NCBI GenBank assembly: GCA_934654585.1
Contig: CAKUGF010000038.1
Location: forward strand, 1 to 7,452
Source: an uncultured Collinsella sp.
Lineage (GTDB): Bacteria > Actinomycetota > Coriobacteriia > Coriobacteriales > Coriobacteriaceae
Direction: 5' to 3'
Length of the DNA: 7,452 nt
Below are positions 1 to 7,068 of the stretch, piece after piece (the first letter of the stretch is position 1; every line of letters starts with the position of its first letter). A model generated the notes under the pieces. It was not told the DNA's origin. It ran no database searches and saw nothing but the letters and a program-made list of their open reading frames with translations. The position numbers were made by a program, and so were the translations under genes.

Positions 1-57
1 CCATCGCGCCGAGAGTACTGCGGGGTCAGCCCGTGGGAGGCCAGGGCGCCGCTGACC
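1..57 (+). rRNA. rrf: 5S ribosomal RNA, 3' part (cut by window start)
   Basis: This stretch matches the 3' half of bacterial 5S rRNA as I know it. It shows the GCGCCGA…GTACTGCGGGG segment, a hairpin of GCGGG and CCCGT around a TCA-containing loop, then a GTGGGAG…CCAGGGCGCCGC segment. These align in order with E. coli and Micrococcus 5S rRNA. The 5' half and the rest of the rRNA operon lie outside the window. The 3' end is placed at about base 57 by comparison with known 5S ends and may be off by a few bases. A strong terminator follows about 35 bases later, as expected for the last gene of an rRNA operon. Confidence 0.88.
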
Positions 58-90
58 GGTGGACGGCACCGAGCCGTACGCTTGAATCGA

Positions 91-124
91 AGAAGGGGGA
101 GGCCTCGCGGCCTCCCCCTTTTTT
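91..124 (+). terminator. Intrinsic terminator of the upstream rRNA operon
   Basis: A perfect GC-rich hairpin has arms AAGGGGGAGGCC (93-104) and GGCCTCCCCCTT (109-120) around the four-base loop TCGC. A run of six T (119-124) follows directly. This is a textbook Rho-independent terminator on the plus strand. It should end the transcript carrying the 5S rRNA and insulate the downstream acpS operon from rRNA-level transcription. Confidence 0.95.
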
Positions 125-173
125 GCGTTTATAGGCTCGATCACTCCTTTCTCGCTGTGTTTTTGACCCTCGT

Positions 174-203
174 TTGTTGCATCTTCTACGAACGGGCTAC
201 AAT
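174..203 (+). promoter_or_regulatory. Predicted sigma-70-type promoter for the acpS operon
   Basis: A good -10 box, TACAAT, lies at 198-203. An 18-base spacer separates it from TTGTTG at 174-179; an alternative -35, TTGCAT at 177-182, would leave only 15 bases. Transcription would start near 210, giving a leader of about 20 bases before the acpS start. A second, weaker pair is TTGACC (163-168) with TACGAA (187-192). Position supports the call, since this is the only gap between a strong terminator and a run of six tightly spaced genes. The prediction is by eye only. Confidence 0.6.
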
Positions 204-222
204 AACTTAGTCTGTGCAATAT

Positions 223-230
223 GGAGGTGA
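223..230 (+). promoter_or_regulatory. Strong ribosome binding site that fixes the acpS start
   Basis: GGAGGTGA is a near-perfect anti-16S match. Its GGAGG core ends five bases before the ATG at 233. An earlier in-frame ATG at 221 overlaps this site and has no comparable site of its own, so 233 is the better start. Confidence 0.85.
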
Positions 231-232
231 AC

Positions 233-772
233 ATGGCTGAAGCTGGTATCGGCGTTGATATCGTCGAGATTTCCCGAATGAAATCAATTCTTGAGAAGAC
301 GCCGTCGTTTGCCCGGCGCGTGTTTACCGAAGAAGAGTGCGCGTATTGCGATGCGTCCTCTCGACCTGCTGCGCATTACGCCAGTCGTTTTGCTTCACGC
401 GAAGCAGTTCTTAAGGCGCTTGGAACGGGTTTTAGTCAAGGCGTGGGCCGCAAGGACGTGTCGGTGACGCGTGATAACCTCGGTAAACCCAAAGCGCTGC
501 TATCGGGTCGTGCGCTCGAGATTGCTCAAGAGCTGGGCGTTGTCGAGGTCGCCCTTTCCATTACCTTGACGGGTGACTTGGCTGTCGCTAATGCCATTGC
601 GATCACCGAGGATGCTCGACCAAAGCCTAAGGAAGAAAAGGTGAGCACCAAGGAACGCGTTGCTCAGACATTTAAAGAGGCTCGTTCTGTCTTAGATGAG
701 CTTGAACAGCTGCAACAATCTGCTTTGTCGGAGCATCTGGTCGATGATCCGCAAGATACGCTAGGAGCATAG
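233..772 (+). CDS. acpS: Holo-[acyl-carrier-protein] synthase with C-terminal extension
   Basis: The enzyme transfers the 4'-phosphopantetheine arm of coenzyme A to a serine of apo-ACP, activating it for fatty acid synthesis in the cytoplasm. The 179-residue product (from ATG 233) begins with the family signature GIGVDIVEISRM; Asp9 is the expected Mg2+ ligand. The second signature, RFASREAVLKALGTGF (52-67), carries the catalytic Glu57; the family's usual KEA reads REA here. LGKPKALLSG (83-92) and LSITLTGDLAVANAIAI (108-124) complete the core. AcpS proteins are usually about 120-130 residues. Here roughly 53 extra residues (127-179) follow: a Lys/Pro/Glu-rich linker, then a charged likely helix (about 138-168). 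I see no domain in this tail. The stop codon TAG abuts the nnr ATG, and an AGGAG for nnr lies inside the acpS end, so the two genes are probably translationally coupled. Confidence 0.93.
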   Translation: MAEAGIGVDIVEISRMKSILEKTPSFARRVFTEEECAYCDASSRPAAHYASRFASREAVLKALGTGFSQGVGRKDVSVTRDNLGKPKALLSGRALEIAQELGVVEVALSITLTGDLAVANAIAITEDARPKPKEEKVSTKERVAQTFKEARSVLDELEQLQQSALSEHLVDDPQDTLGA

Positions 773-2389
773 ATGAAACCGGTTTTGAGTACCGAGGAAG
801 TCGTTCGCCTCGAAGATATCATCGAGCGTGAGGGTACTTCGAAGGCCGAGCTCATGGAGTTGGCGGGCGAGTTCGCCGCCAACGAGATTTTGAAGCTCAA
901 TCCCGATCGCGTTCTTGTGTTGGTTGGCTTTGGCAACAATGGCGGAGACGGCTGGGTCGCCGCGGATATCCTGACGCATAAGGGCGTTGATGTGGATATC
1001 GTCTCTCCGGTTGAGCCTGACGAGATTCCTGCCGCCCTCGCTCGCCATGTTGCCCGCCGCGCTGCTGGCCGTGATGTGCACGTGTGCGTCGGTCCCTCTC
1101 GCGATGAGCTGGAAGTGCTGATCGATAAGGCCGACGTTGTGGTCGATGCCATTTTTGGCACCGGATTTCACGGCAACCTCCGTGCGCCGTTTTCGATCTG
1201 GATTCCCACGGTCAATGAGTGCGCCGATCGCGTCGTCTCCATCGATGCCCCCTCGGGCCTGAATGCCGAGACAGGTGTTGTGGATGATGATTGCATTCGC
1301 GCCGAGCGTACGGTGACGATGATTGCTCCAAAGATCGGTCTCTATAGCGCAGACGGTCCCGAGTACGCCGGCGATCTTGTTTGCGGCGGCCTGTACGACC
1401 GCCTTGACGAGGTTATTAACGATGTCGACCATGCGGCCGAGATCGTGGAACCCGGTGACCTGGTGGATTACTTTGCTCCGCTGCCTTCGAATATCGATAA
1501 GTACTCGCGTGGCTCGGTGCTCATTGTCGCTGGGTCGGCGCAGTATCCTGGGGCCGCCATTATGGCGGCCAAATCGGCTGCTCGTGCGGGCGCAGGCTAT
1601 GTGGCCGTCGCGACGCCGGATGCGTGCGCCAACCTCATCCGTATGGCGCTCCCCTCGATTCCGGTTTTCGCCATTCCGTCTGACTCCCGTGGCTCCTTTG
1701 GTGCCGCTGCGCGCATGACGGTATGTGAGATTGCAAAGAAATACAGCTGCGTGCTGTGCGGCCCCGGTATGACGACGTCTGCCGGCGCTATGCAGGTGGT
1801 TTCGGGCCTGCTTGAGCTCGATGTGCCGCTTATCCTGGATGCCGATGCTCTCAACTGCCTTGCCAAGATTGCAATTGATGGCATCGACAGCAATCCCGAG
1901 ATGTACCGTCGCGAGCAGCCGCTCGTCATGACGCCGCATTATCGTGAGCTTTCGCGTCTCGTTGCCGGCGATGAGGTCAATGACCTTGGCACTGCGATTG
2001 CCGCCGCACAAAAGGTTGTTTGGGCCGCTGGCTCCGATAACCTCGTCGTTATCGCGAAGGGCCCGACGACGGCCATTTGCGGTGTCGAGCGCGTGCTGCT
2101 GCCGCTCTCGGGTCCGGCGTCGCTGGCGACTGCTGGCTCGGGCGATGTTCTTGCGGGTATCTTGGCCGGCACGCTGGCCACCATGCGCGACGAGATGGAC
2201 CGCTGGGAGCTGCTGTACTCGTATGCCGTCGCGCTCCATAGCTATGCCGGTTTTGCGGCGGCGACGGAGTTTGGCGAGAAGAGCGTTATCGCGACCGATC
2301 TTATCGACTTGATCGGTCCCGCCATGGAACTGGCGGCAAAGGATGCGCTCGATGATCTGGGAATCATGGACGAAGGGTCGGATGACTAA
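773..2389 (+). CDS. nnr: Bifunctional NAD(P)H-hydrate epimerase / ADP-dependent NAD(P)H-hydrate dehydratase
   Basis: This repairs hydrated NADH and NADPH. The N-terminal YjeF_N/NnrE domain interconverts the R and S forms, and the C-terminal NnrD domain dehydrates S-NAD(P)HX back to the cofactor using ADP. In the 538-residue product the epimerase part (about 1-225) shows ELMELAGEFAANEIL (26-40), GFGNNGGDGWVAA (52-64), DAIFGTGF (125-132) and DAPSGLNAETG (158-168). The dehydratase part (about 228-525) shows KYSRGSVLIVAGS (243-255), GAGYVAVATP (273-282), LCGPGM (328-333), LDADALN (355-361), TPHYRE (387-392, where the family usually has TPHPGE), AKGPT (428-432) and the nucleotide-binding GSGDVLAGIL (455-464). 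The length is slightly above the usual 500 or so residues for the fused form. AGGAG at 763-767, five bases upstream, supports ATG 773. Two bases separate it from alr. Confidence 0.95.
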   Translation: MKPVLSTEEVVRLEDIIEREGTSKAELMELAGEFAANEILKLNPDRVLVLVGFGNNGGDGWVAADILTHKGVDVDIVSPVEPDEIPAALARHVARRAAGRDVHVCVGPSRDELEVLIDKADVVVDAIFGTGFHGNLRAPFSIWIPTVNECADRVVSIDAPSGLNAETGVVDDDCIRAERTVTMIAPKIGLYSADGPEYAGDLVCGGLYDRLDEVINDVDHAAEIVEPGDLVDYFAPLPSNIDKYSRGSVLIVAGSAQYPGAAIMAAKSAARAGAGYVAVATPDACANLIRMALPSIPVFAIPSDSRGSFGAAARMTVCEIAKKYSCVLCGPGMTTSAGAMQVVSGLLELDVPLILDADALNCLAKIAIDGIDSNPEMYRREQPLVMTPHYRELSRLVAGDEVNDLGTAIAAAQKVVWAAGSDNLVVIAKGPTTAICGVERVLLPLSGPASLATAGSGDVLAGILAGTLATMRDEMDRWELLYSYAVALHSYAGFAAATEFGEKSVIATDLIDLIGPAMELAAKDALDDLGIMDEGSDD

Positions 2390-2391
2390 TC

Positions 2392-3537
2392 ATGAATAAA
2401 GCCGATTTGACGCGTTGGTCCTGGGTCGAGATCGACCGTGGGGCGCTCCGTCGCAATACGAGGGCCTATAAAAACCTGCTGGATCCGCGTCAGCGCCTGT
2501 GCTGCGTGGTTAAAGCCGATGCCTATGGTCATGGAGCCGTCGAGTGCGCCAAGATCATGTATTCGGCAGGTGCCGACATGTTTGCCGTGGCGACGGTCAA
2601 CGAGGGTGTTGAACTCCGTAAGGGCGGGATCACCAAGCCCGTCTTGATTCTGAGCGAGCCGCCCATCGAGGCCATTCCTACGTTGCTCGAGTTCGATATT
2701 ATGCCCTCGGTCTATACGTCCGATTTTGCTCTCGCGTTTGGCGAGTGCGCCGTCGCTGCGGGCAAGGTGGGCAAATATCATCTGGCCATCGAGACGGGCA
2801 TGAACCGCATCGGTGTCCACTACACGCAGGTACTCGACTTTGTCCGCGGCATTAATTTCCATCGCGGTATTGAGTGCGACGGCGTGTTTACGCACTTCGC
2901 CACGGCCGATGAGCCTTCGGGTTGGGACTACAAGCTGCAGTGCCAGCGCTTTACCGAGGCCGTTCAAGCGATTAAGGACGCAGGCTTTGAGTGCGGTATC
3001 GTGCACTGCGCCAACACGCCGTCCTCGATGCTCGATCCCTCGATGCATTTCGATATGATTCGCGCCGGCGTTGGCCTGTATGGCATGCAGCCGTGCGAGC
3101 TGAGCGGCCGCGTAATGCAGCTCGACCCCGTTATGAGCGTTCATGCGCGTGTGACGCGCGTGGCACATCCTGCGATGGGCGAGGGCGTGGGTTATGGCTT
3201 TACCTATCGCGTACCGCGTACGCGTGTTCAGATCTGCACCCTTCCGATCGGATACGCCGACGGCCTTTCGCGCACGCTTTCCAATCGCATGGACGTGCTT
3301 TATCGCGGCGAGCGCGTGCGTCAGGTTGGCAATATCTGCATGGATCAGTTTATGGTCGCCATCCAGTCCAACCCGGCGCACGAGATTCCCGAGGCCGAGC
3401 ACGGCGACGAGATGATTATTGTCGGTCGTGACGGCGATGCCGAGATCACCATGGATGAGATGGCACGCCTGCGTGGCACGATTAACTACGAGGTCGCCTG
3501 CGGCTTTGGCATGCGTCTCGACAAGGTCTACGTGTAG
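2392..3537 (+). CDS. alr: Alanine racemase (PLP-dependent)
   Basis: The enzyme interconverts L- and D-alanine, supplying D-Ala for peptidoglycan. The 381-residue product has the usual family length and the PLP TIM-barrel plus C-terminal beta domain. Lys41 in VVKADAYGHG is the Schiff-base lysine. Tyr268 in GVGYGFTY is the second catalytic base, followed by LPIGYADGLSR (284-294). Other expected residues are His168 (THFATADE), Arg224 (MIRAGVGLYG), Arg139 (ETGMNRIGV), Cys316-Met317-Asp318-Gln319 and Tyr366 (INYEV). Two positions differ from the textbook enzyme: where Geobacillus Alr has the carbamylated Lys129 (HLKMDTGM), this protein reads HLAIETGM with Ala132, and the usual Asp of DTGM is Glu134. 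Its start has no good ribosome site; the nearest purine run (AAGGG, 2373-2377) is 14 bases away, so translation probably depends on ribosomes finishing nnr two bases upstream. Confidence 0.96.
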   Translation: MNKADLTRWSWVEIDRGALRRNTRAYKNLLDPRQRLCCVVKADAYGHGAVECAKIMYSAGADMFAVATVNEGVELRKGGITKPVLILSEPPIEAIPTLLEFDIMPSVYTSDFALAFGECAVAAGKVGKYHLAIETGMNRIGVHYTQVLDFVRGINFHRGIECDGVFTHFATADEPSGWDYKLQCQRFTEAVQAIKDAGFECGIVHCANTPSSMLDPSMHFDMIRAGVGLYGMQPCELSGRVMQLDPVMSVHARVTRVAHPAMGEGVGYGFTYRVPRTRVQICTLPIGYADGLSRTLSNRMDVLYRGERVRQVGNICMDQFMVAIQSNPAHEIPEAEHGDEMIIVGRDGDAEITMDEMARLRGTINYEVACGFGMRLDKVYV

Positions 3538-3545
3538 GAGCCGCT

Positions 3546-4166
3546 ATGGGCGTCATGCACATCCCCGGCCATAGCCATCAGGCGCCGCGTGAGGTCGCGC
3601 TTGAGGAGATCGAGGCGGTTTTAGGCGATTGTCGTCTATGCCAGCTTTATCAGTCGCGCCATAACATCGTTTTTGGCGTGGGGAATCCCCACGCCCGCGT
3701 GATGTTTATCGGTGAGGCGCCGGGCCGCAACGAGGATTTGCAGGGTGAGCCCTTTGTGGGGGCGGCGGGCGAGGACCTCAACGGCATTCTGTCTTTGGCG
3801 GGCCTTAAGCGCGAAGACGTTTATATCGCCAACGTGCTTAAGTGCCGCCCGCCGGGAAATCGCAATCCTCGTCCCGAGGAAGTTCTGGCCTGCTCCCCGT
3901 TTTTGCGTGAGCAGATTCGAAGCATTTGGCCCGATATCATCGTGACGCTCGGCAATCCCGCGACGCACTTTGTGCTTAAGACCGAGATTGGCATTACCAA
4001 GCTGCGCGGCAGGATCCATCAGATGGGGCATTTTGTGGTGATGCCCACGTTCCATCCGGCGGCGGCGCTGCGCAATCCGGCGTGGCAGGAGCTGCTGGAG
4101 GAAGACTTTAAGATGCTGGGCGACTATCTGGAGCGACATCCCGTGCCAGAGGCCGCCTCGGAATAA
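3546..4166 (+). CDS. Uracil-DNA glycosylase, family 4 (4Fe-4S type)
   Basis: This removes uracil from DNA, starting base excision repair after cytosine deamination or dUTP incorporation. The 206-residue length is normal for family 4. Four cysteines placed as in the iron-sulfur cluster type are visible: Cys29 and Cys32 (CRLC), Cys100 (NVLKCRPPGNRNP) and Cys116. The active-site motif GEAPG (56-60) leads into EDLQGEPFVGAAGEDL (63-78), typical of family 4. IVTLGNPAT (132-140) and the C-terminal PTFHPAAALR (167-176) with His170 match the later motifs. The first 20 or so residues look poorly conserved. AGGAG overlapping the alr stop (3536-3540), five bases before the ATG, supports this start. The gene sits between alr and tsaE, which are neighbours in other actinobacteria such as Mycobacterium, so it looks like an insertion into a conserved cluster. 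Two tandem stops (TAATAA) end it. Confidence 0.92.
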   Translation: MGVMHIPGHSHQAPREVALEEIEAVLGDCRLCQLYQSRHNIVFGVGNPHARVMFIGEAPGRNEDLQGEPFVGAAGEDLNGILSLAGLKREDVYIANVLKCRPPGNRNPRPEEVLACSPFLREQIRSIWPDIIVTLGNPATHFVLKTEIGITKLRGRIHQMGHFVVMPTFHPAAALRNPAWQELLEEDFKMLGDYLERHPVPEAASE

Positions 4167-4178
4167 TAAGGAGCGTAT

Positions 4179-4685
4179 ATGTCCCTGGAGCGCCTGGGGG
4201 TAGGTACTTTTAAAACAACCTGTGCTGCCGATACGGAGCATTTTGGCGAGCTGGTCGCGCCGTGTCTAGAAGACGGCGATGTGCTGATCCTGACCGGTGG
4301 CCTGGGAGTGGGCAAAACTCACTTTACCAAGGGCGCCTCGCGTGGGCTGGGCGACGGGCATATGGTTACGAGCCCTACGTTTGCGCTCATGGCGGTTCAT
4401 GACCAGGGCCGTATTCCGCTGTTCCACTTTGACCTGTACCGCTTGGAGCATGCCTACGAGCTCGAGGATACGGGCATTTTTGACGTGCTGGGCTACGAGG
4501 GCGCCTGTTTGCTGGAATGGGGCGAGCAGTTCCAGGACGAGCTGACAGACGAGTACCTTTCGGTAACGCTCAAGCGCGACGAGAACGACAGCGATGTGCG
4601 AACGATAACGCTCGAGGCGCACGGTGAGCGCGCGACGGAGCTTTCTGATTTGATTGATAGGGCTGTACAAGATGAGCTTGCATAA
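4179..4685 (+). CDS. tsaE: tRNA threonylcarbamoyladenosine biosynthesis ATPase TsaE
   Basis: TsaE is the ATPase partner of the TsaB–TsaD heterodimer, which transfers the threonylcarbamoyl group to A37 of ANN-decoding tRNAs; ATP hydrolysis by TsaE is thought to reset the complex. The 168-residue product shows the Walker A loop GGLGVGKTHFT (40-50), switch motif SPTF (65-68), FHFDLYRLEHAYELEDTG (82-99), which is the hallmark family segment, and LLEWGEQF (111-118), the Trp-containing C-terminal motif. Length is close to the usual 150-160 residues. AAGGAG at 4168-4173, five bases from the ATG, sets the start. The 3' end overlaps the start of the tsaB-rimI-tsaD gene by 14 bases in another frame, which suggests translational coupling and matched synthesis of the partners. 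Confidence 0.95.
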   Translation: MSLERLGVGTFKTTCAADTEHFGELVAPCLEDGDVLILTGGLGVGKTHFTKGASRGLGDGHMVTSPTFALMAVHDQGRIPLFHFDLYRLEHAYELEDTGIFDVLGYEGACLLEWGEQFQDELTDEYLSVTLKRDENDSDVRTITLEAHGERATELSDLIDRAVQDELA

Positions 4686-7056
4686 CGACAACGCGCCGGT
4701 GGTGGCGCTCGATACCTCGACCGACATGCTTGCCTGCGCGGTAAGCTGGATCGATGAGCAGACGGGCGAGGCGAGGCTTGCCAGTGGCGACCATCTGTGC
4801 CGCCGTCATGCCAATGTTGAGCTTGTGAATACCGTTGATGGCGTGCTGGCCCAGGCCGGTTTAGATCGCGGTGATATTGGTTGTTACGTCGTCGGTCGTG
4901 GTCCGGGTTCGTTTACCGGCGTGCGCATCGGCATTTCCACCGCCAAGGGTCTGGCGCGCGGCGCTAACGTTCCGCTGTTGGGCGTGTCGACGCTCGATGC
5001 CTGCGCATGGACCGCATGGAAGGCTGGCGTGCGTGGCAAGCTGGGCATTTTGGCCGATGCCATGCGCGGTGAGGTGTATCCGGCTTTGTACGTGCTGGTG
5101 GACGAGGGCCCCGAGCGTCAATTTGAGCGCGAGCGCGTGGTCAAGGCCGCCGTGGCCCTGGATGAGTGGCGCCAGGCCGCGGACTGGAACCAGGTTCAGC
5201 TGACTGGTGACGGCCTCGTGCGCTATGGCAAACTGCTGAGCGAGGATGAGACCGCCCGCTGCGTGGAGCGCGACTTGTGGTGGCCCTCGGGTGAGGGTCT
5301 GCTGATGGCACGCGCCACGGGCGACGGGGATCCGGCCCGTGTCTTGCCGATCTACACGCGTCTATCGGATGCCGAGGAAAACGAGCGCAAGCGCCTCGGT
5401 CTTGCCGAGAGCGCGCAGAGCGAGATCACGGGCGTTGCCGATGAGCTCGCCGGTCGTCATCTGCAGTTCCGCCCTATGGGCGCGGCGGACGCCGAGGGCG
5501 CGAGCGCGCTAGAGGCTGCCTGCTTTGAAGGCGCTGGACACGAGGCGTGGACGCCGGGTATGTTCCTGTCCGAGTTGGGCGAGGATGTTGCTGCGCCGCG
5601 CAGCTGGTGGGTTGCGCACGACGACGGCCAGCTGTTGGGCCTTGCCGGCGGCATGGTCGTGGACGGTGACGTTCAGATTCTTGATGTCGCCGTCGATCCG
5701 GCGCACCGCCGCGAGGGTATCGCCCGCAAGCTGCTGTCGCACGTGAGCTACGATGCCCAGATGCTCGGCTGCACGACGGCCTCGCTCGAGGTCGAGGACG
5801 GCAACGAGGGCGCGATTGCGCTCTATGGCGCCCTGGGCTTTACCGAGGCGGGCCGTCGCCGCGGTTATTACGGCGCTGGTAAGGACGCCATCGTCATGAC
5901 AGCACCGCTGCCGCTGGTGCTTCCGGTCGACAATGCCTCGCCTGAGCCGACGGCGGCCGAGCAGCGCGCATGGCCCTTGCCCGTGCCCGAGCGCAGCGCT
6001 GAGGAGCGTGCCGAAATTGAGCGCCGTCGCCTGGTGCTCGCCATCGAGAGCTCGTGTGACGAGACGGCCGTGGCGATTATCGATGCGGACGGCAATATGC
6101 TTGCCAACCAGGTATCGACGCAGATTGATTTCCATGCCCGTTTTGGCGGCGTGGTTCCCGAGATTGCCTCGCGCAAACACGTTGAGGTTATCGTGAGCGT
6201 CGTGGATGCGGCGCTCGAGGATGCCGCGGCATCGCTTGGTCTTGAGGGCGGAGCGATTGCCCCCAGCGAGCTTGCCGCCGTGGGCGTGACGCAGGGTCCG
6301 GGCCTGGTGGGCGCCCTCGTGGTGGGCGTTGCTTTCGCCAAGGGATTTGCCTATGCTGCCGGCAAGCCGCTCGTGTGCGTTAACCATCTTGAGGGCCACC
6401 TGTTTGCCAACCTGTTGGCGCAGCCCGACCTCAAGCCGCCGTTTATCTTTACGCTCGTCTCGGGCGGACACACCATGCTCGTCCACGTGAAGGCATGGGG
6501 CGACTACGAGGTGCTTGGCGAGACGCTCGACGACGCTGTGGGTGAGGCTTTCGACAAGGTGGCTAAGGCACTGGGCCTGGGCTATCCCGGCGGCCCCATC
6601 ATTTCCAAACTGGCCGAGACGGGCAATCCCAAGGCGATCGACTTCCCCCGCGCGCTTAACAGCAGGGGAGACTACCGCTTCTCGCTTTCGGGTCTTAAAA
6701 CGGCCGTGACGCTCTACATCGAGCAGGAGACCAAGGCCGGGCGTACGATTCATCTGCCCGATCTGGCGGCTTCGTTTGAGGCAGCGGTCTTTGACGTACA
6801 GTACAAGAAGGCTAAAAACGCGCTGCATGCCACCGGGTGCAAGGAGTATTGCATCGGCGGCGGCGTCTCGGCCAATCCGCATCTGCGCGAGATGATGATC
6901 AAAAAGCTCGGACGCCAGGGCATCCGCGTGACGGTGCCGCCACTCTCGGCATGCACCGATAACGCCGCCATGATCGCGGAGGTCGCCCGCCGTAAATTCG
7001 ACCGAGGAGAAATCTCGCCGTTCGACGTCGACGCCGATCCGAACATGACGCTGTAA
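4672..7056 (+). CDS. tsaD: TsaB–RimI–TsaD triple fusion: t6A37 synthase subunits joined to ribosomal protein S18 N-acetyltransferase
   Basis: One 794-residue protein carries three normally separate enzymes. TsaB (about 1-240) shows LDTST (13-17), GPGSFTGVRIG (77-87), ADAMRGEVY and LPIYTR (225-230). RimI (about 263-418), a GNAT acetyltransferase for the S18 N-terminal Ala, shows the acetyl-CoA loop HRREGIARKLL (345-355) and LEVEDGNEGAIALYGALGF (372-390) followed by RRRGYY. A Pro/Glu-rich linker (about 419-453) leads to TsaD/Kae1 (454-794), the threonylcarbamoyl transferase: IESSCDET (458-465), metal ligands His572 and His576 (NHLEGH), SGGHT (597-601), DDAVGEAFDKVAK (620-632), GGGVSAN (729-735) and Asp763 in CTDN. 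TsaD length (341) is near that of the stand-alone enzyme, and I see no broken motif in any domain. ATG 4672 was chosen over an in-frame TTG at 4654 because TsaB begins within a few residues of its LDTST strand; AGGG (4659-4662) is a modest ribosome site. By name the gene could be called tsaB-rimI-tsaD. Confidence 0.94.
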   Translation: MSLHNDNAPVVALDTSTDMLACAVSWIDEQTGEARLASGDHLCRRHANVELVNTVDGVLAQAGLDRGDIGCYVVGRGPGSFTGVRIGISTAKGLARGANVPLLGVSTLDACAWTAWKAGVRGKLGILADAMRGEVYPALYVLVDEGPERQFERERVVKAAVALDEWRQAADWNQVQLTGDGLVRYGKLLSEDETARCVERDLWWPSGEGLLMARATGDGDPARVLPIYTRLSDAEENERKRLGLAESAQSEITGVADELAGRHLQFRPMGAADAEGASALEAACFEGAGHEAWTPGMFLSELGEDVAAPRSWWVAHDDGQLLGLAGGMVVDGDVQILDVAVDPAHRREGIARKLLSHVSYDAQMLGCTTASLEVEDGNEGAIALYGALGFTEAGRRRGYYGAGKDAIVMTAPLPLVLPVDNASPEPTAAEQRAWPLPVPERSAEERAEIERRRLVLAIESSCDETAVAIIDADGNMLANQVSTQIDFHARFGGVVPEIASRKHVEVIVSVVDAALEDAAASLGLEGGAIAPSELAAVGVTQGPGLVGALVVGVAFAKGFAYAAGKPLVCVNHLEGHLFANLLAQPDLKPPFIFTLVSGGHTMLVHVKAWGDYEVLGETLDDAVGEAFDKVAKALGLGYPGGPIISKLAETGNPKAIDFPRALNSRGDYRFSLSGLKTAVTLYIEQETKAGRTIHLPDLAASFEAAVFDVQYKKAKNALHATGCKEYCIGGGVSANPHLREMMIKKLGRQGIRVTVPPLSACTDNAAMIAEVARRKFDRGEISPFDVDADPNMTL

Positions 7057-7068
7057 CTGGTAAGGCTC

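Noticed and set aside
221..235. ATG at 221 as the acpS start
   Set aside because: It overlaps the GGAGGTGA ribosome site that is ideally placed for the ATG at 233, and would add four residues before the normal AcpS N-terminus.
761..2239. A 492-codon open frame on the minus strand opposite nnr
   Set aside because: It is antisense to a gene with full family motifs, its product is Arg/His-rich with no recognisable domain, and such long shadows are expected opposite GC-rich genes.
2386..3402. A 338-codon minus-strand open frame opposite alr
   Set aside because: A shadow of alr; composition is skewed and no motif is seen.
4654..4674. TTG at 4654 as the start of the fusion gene
   Set aside because: The ATG at 4672 fits the TsaB N-terminus better; the nearest purine site for the TTG (GGAG, 4637-4640) is 13 bases away.
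5509..6882. A 457-codon minus-strand open frame opposite the RimI–TsaD region
   Set aside because: Same reason: the plus strand encodes conserved RimI and TsaD motifs throughout, and the antisense product resembles no family.
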